This document shows positions 12,815 to 15,941 of a DNA stretch of 15,941 nucleotides, in pieces. Numbering within the stretch: the stretch's first letter is position 1; each line of letters opens with the position of its first letter. The position numbers and the translations under genes were made by a program. The DNA comes from an uncultured Collinsella sp. (GTDB lineage Bacteria > Actinomycetota > Coriobacteriia > Coriobacteriales > Coriobacteriaceae): NCBI GenBank assembly GCA_958407085.1, contig CATYHY010000019.1, forward strand, positions 1-15,941, given 5' to 3'. The notes below the pieces were generated by a model. It saw nothing but the letters and a program-made list of their open reading frames with translations, had not been told where the DNA came from and searched no databases.

Positions 12815-12846
12815 GAGCGCGGCCCCGCATGTGCAAGGCCGCGCTC
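12815..12846 (-). terminator. Hairpin between phoU and yggS, possible terminator
   Basis: GAGCGCGGCC (12815-12824) pairs perfectly with GGCCGCGCTC (12837-12846), with a 12-nt loop. On the - strand TTGCGATAGC follows, so the T-run is poor. It marks the likely end of the pst-phoU transcript and lies 50 bp before the yggS start. Confidence 0.5.
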
Positions 12847-12883
12847 ACTTAGGTATTTACAATCTTTCGACGAACGGAATTAC

Positions 12884-13741
12884 TTACTCCTCGTCGCCCT
12901 CGCCATCGTCCTCGTCCTCAAGATGATCGAGCAGGTAGCGAAGACCCTCGCTGACCTCGTTAGTGGGCACCTTGGCAACGTAGCGAGCGTCGACGGCGGG
13001 CCTCATGATAACACCCTCGCCCGAAGGCACGCGCATGCTCTCGAGCTCATCCTCATCAGTGCAGGCGATATCACCGGCAGTCATACGCTGTCCGGTCAAC
13101 AGGAAGGTCAGACGGCAGGCGGCATCGATGGAAATCGAGGCGATGCGATCGAGATAGCGCGATACCATGATGGCGCGGCGCAGGTCGTCATAGTTGCTGC
13201 CGTCGTCCATAAAATCGCCCGTGTCCATGCGGTTAAAGGTGCGGAAGAACTTCTCGTAGGCGGCGTGCACTGGCTCGTCCTCGACGGCCAAGTTGCAGAT
13301 GATGGACATGTCGTTGGTGACGAGCGCAGAAAGCGAAGAGCCCAGCACCTGGTAGACGGCCTCAGCCTCGGCCTCGACCGTGCCGACAAGCTCCTTGGGC
13401 AGCGAGATGTCGGCCTTGATCATATGACGCGTGGCGCGGCAAATCTGGCGAACCTTATCGGTCATGCGCTGCAGGTTAAAGTCGACGTAGATGATCGTCT
13501 GCAGCAAGCGGAAGTCGGAGGCGACCGGTGACTGCGTGGCAATCAGGTTGTAGCAGACGGCCTCCAGGTTGGCGCAGCGTGCGTCAATCGAAAGCGTGCG
13601 CTTCTTGGTCTTGGTGGCGAGCTTGCGGTCGTCGGTCACATAGGCCTTCACGGCATCGTGGAGGGCCAGATCGACGGCCTCGTAGATGCTCAGCATCTCG
13701 TGACGGGCCTCGATGAGCTGACGGGAAAACAGTTTGCGCAT
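12884..13741 (-). CDS. phoU: Phosphate-specific transport system accessory protein PhoU
   Basis: 285 residues, longer than the usual 215-240. Two helical PhoU repeats are present: MRKLFSRQLIEARHEMLSIYEAV to ATQSPVASDFRLLQTIIYVDFNLQRMTDKVRQI (about 1-100), then the region ending YDDLRRAIMVSRYLDRIASISIDAA (about 190-212). The metal/partner motif E/D-x-x-R-M-x-D appears as NLQRMTDKV and YLDRIASI. Beyond about 220 lies an extra C-terminal tail ending in an acidic string, LEDEDDGEGDEE. PhoU inhibits Pst and signals phosphate status to a PhoR-type kinase. The start is supported by GGAG 6 bp upstream. It is separated from pstB by 92 bp containing a small dyad (GTGCGG 13762-13767, CCGCAC 13777-13782). 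Confidence 0.93.
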   Translation of the reverse strand: MRKLFSRQLIEARHEMLSIYEAVDLALHDAVKAYVTDDRKLATKTKKRTLSIDARCANLEAVCYNLIATQSPVASDFRLLQTIIYVDFNLQRMTDKVRQICRATRHMIKADISLPKELVGTVEAEAEAVYQVLGSSLSALVTNDMSIICNLAVEDEPVHAAYEKFFRTFNRMDTGDFMDDGSNYDDLRRAIMVSRYLDRIASISIDAACRLTFLLTGQRMTAGDIACTDEDELESMRVPSGEGVIMRPAVDARYVAKVPTNEVSEGLRYLLDHLEDEDDGEGDEE

Positions 13742-13833
13742 GGTTCACTCCAATCAGTTGGGTGCGGTCATGCCGCCCGCACAGTGAATACGCACCGGAC
13801 CAGATCCGATCGGCTTGGGACTAGTCGCACCGA

Positions 13834-14637
<804 letters not shown>

Positions 14638-14649
14638 GGGACTCCTTAA

Positions 14650-15555
14650 CTAGCGACGCTTGCGCGACAGGAAGCGCGCAAACAGGTTGAAGGCCAGAAT
14701 GATCACCATCAGCAAGAGCGCGGTGCCGTAGGCTGCGTTCATGTTGATGCCGTCGTTGGCAAGCAGATACAGGTGAACCGTCATGGGGCGGCCGGAATCG
14801 AGCGGCGAAATAGGTAGATTGATGGCCTGCCCCATGGTATAGAGCACCACCGCGGTCTCGCCAATGGCACGGCCGATGGCGAGAACGATGCCCGTGGCAA
14901 TACGGCCAAAGGCAGAAGGAAGCACGATCTTGGAGACAACCTGCCACTTGGTGGCGCCCAGGCCATATGCGCCCCAGCGGATATAGCGCGGAACGGCGCG
15001 AATGGCCTCTTCGGTGGTACGCATGACGATGGGAAGCATCAAGAGCGCGAGTGCCAGGGCGGCCGAGACCATCGAAAGGCCCAGGCCCATGGCCTCGACA
15101 AACAAGGCGTAGCCAAACAGGCCCATAACGATGGAGGGCACCGAGGCCAAAGCGTCAGCAGCGTAGCGAATGAGCTCGACGACCTTGCCCTGCTTGGCGT
15201 ACTCGGCCAGATAGACGGCTGCCAGCACAGCGATCGGCGTGCAGATAAGCATGGCGAGCGCCGTCACGTAGACGGTCGAGACGATCGTGGGCCAAATTCC
15301 GCCCTCGGCGTTGACGCCCTGGGGCCAACCGAAGATAAAGTCGAGCGAGATGTGTGGCAGGCCGTTGATGACCACGTAGGCGATGATAGCGACCAGCACC
15401 AGCGTGGTGATGTAGGCAGCGGCACGAAACACGCCAAGCATGATCTTGTTGGACAGGTCCTTGTTGATGCGGCCCTTCTTGCCGTGGGAAAGGGCACGCT
15501 TGATGCGCTCGCGCGACGAGGTCGTATCGACCGTCGTGTCAACGGAATCGGACAT
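14650..15555 (-). CDS. pstA: Phosphate ABC transporter permease PstA
   Basis: 301 residues. A cytoplasmic N-terminus of about 38 polar and basic residues precedes six predicted membrane segments, the first at about 45-65. The EAA-type coupling loop is WGAYGLGATKWQVVSKIVLPSA (read in two parts: 194-205 and 206-215), followed by GRIATGIVLAIGRAIGETAVVL. It forms the membrane channel with PstC. It starts 3 bp after the pstC stop, with GAGGGGGT overlapping the pstC end, so the two are likely translationally coupled. Confidence 0.97.
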   Translation of the reverse strand: MSDSVDTTVDTTSSRERIKRALSHGKKGRINKDLSNKIMLGVFRAAAYITTLVLVAIIAYVVINGLPHISLDFIFGWPQGVNAEGGIWPTIVSTVYVTALAMLICTPIAVLAAVYLAEYAKQGKVVELIRYAADALASVPSIVMGLFGYALFVEAMGLGLSMVSAALALALLMLPIVMRTTEEAIRAVPRYIRWGAYGLGATKWQVVSKIVLPSAFGRIATGIVLAIGRAIGETAVVLYTMGQAINLPISPLDSGRPMTVHLYLLANDGINMNAAYGTALLLMVIILAFNLFARFLSRKRR

Positions 15556-15558
15556 AGC

Positions 15559-15941
15559 CTACCCCCTCTTCTTCTTGGAAATCAGACGGACGATGCCCAC
15601 CAGCGTGGCGGAGATGATAAACAGGACCACGCCCATGCCGAACAGCGCCGAGCGATGCAGACCCGAGGAATAGCTCATGTCGAGCGCGATCTGGCTCGTG
15701 AGCGTCGAGATAGGGCTCGCAATGCTGTCGGGAATAACCGGGGCGTTACCCACGACCATGAGCACGGCCATGGTCTCTCCGATGGCACGGCCCATACCCA
15801 GCACGATGGCATCCACGATACCCAGCTTAGCGGCAGGTAGCACGACCTTATAGATGGTCTGCCACTTAGTAGCACCCATGGCATACGATGCCTCGCGAAT
15901 GCCCATGGGAATGGAATTGAGGGCATCGATGGTGAGCGTGG
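15559..15941 (-). CDS. pstC: Phosphate ABC transporter permease PstC, N-terminal part beyond window
   Basis: The frame is open to the last base of the window, so only about the last 127 codons are visible and the gene starts outside. The ATG at 15906 is internal (context LNSIPMGIREASYAMG). The EAA loop is EASYAMGATKWQTIYKVVLPA, followed by GIVDAIVLGMGRAIGETMAVLMVVGN. Two further membrane stretches and a basic end (SKKKRG) complete it. It partners PstA. pstS, if present, should lie further along the - strand, upstream and outside the window. Confidence 0.95.
   Translation of the reverse strand, partial: TLTIDALNSIPMGIREASYAMGATKWQTIYKVVLPAAKLGIVDAIVLGMGRAIGETMAVLMVVGNAPVIPDSIASPISTLTSQIALDMSYSSGLHRSALFGMGVVLFIISATLVGIVRLISKKKRG

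Overview
The window is high-GC DNA from what looks like a member of the Coriobacteriia (Actinomycetota), most likely Collinsella or a close relative. This is inferred from the gene set (short-form ThiC under a TPP riboswitch, yggS-sepF-yggT-divIVA cluster, Pit/DUF47 and Pst/PhoU systems), codon use and the style of intergenic repeats. No rRNA or other taxonomic marker is present, so the genus is an inference. The window starts inside yaaA and ends inside pstC.

Layout. (1) Positions 1-1249: the 3' part of yaaA (peroxide-stress protein, + strand) converges on a small membrane-anchored protein of unknown function (- strand). (2) 1275-3819: thiamine pyrimidine branch, with a TPP riboswitch whose 3' strand contains the thiC Shine-Dalgarno, then thiC and a separately promoted thiD. 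(3) 3783-4093: a non-coding block of about 310 bp with three tandem 55-bp palindromes (16-nt arms, constant 23-nt interior), framed by two related hairpins. (4) 4103-7230 (- strand): an SGNH arylesterase-like hydrolase, a bacterial PARG-like protein lacking the expected catalytic glutamate, a Bax-inhibitor-1 family membrane protein and a small unknown protein. (5) 7419-9221 (+): a Pit low-affinity phosphate transporter and its DUF47/PhoU-like partner, preceded by a leader with a near-perfect Shine-Dalgarno serving only a three-codon ORF. (6) 9227-10038: a long perfect inverted repeat, a T/G-rich stretch, and a nitroreductase-family gene whose first third has strand-asymmetric third-position bias. 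(7) 10086-12764 (-): two intrinsic terminators, then the cell-division cluster yggS-sepF-yggT-divIVA read right to left; yggT has no canonical start codon where the protein should begin. (8) 12815-15941 (-): the high-affinity phosphate operon pstC (partial)-pstA-pstB-phoU.

How it fits together. Two phosphate import routes (Pit plus DUF47; PstCAB plus PhoU) flank the division cluster. The thi genes make and phosphorylate HMP for thiamine diphosphate, which feeds back on thiC through the riboswitch. The genes themselves are mostly housekeeping. The more unusual material is in the intergenic repeats, the yggT start, the altered PARG-like active site and the nitroreductase composition shift. I see no complete new defence or mobile system, CRISPR array, tRNA or rRNA gene.
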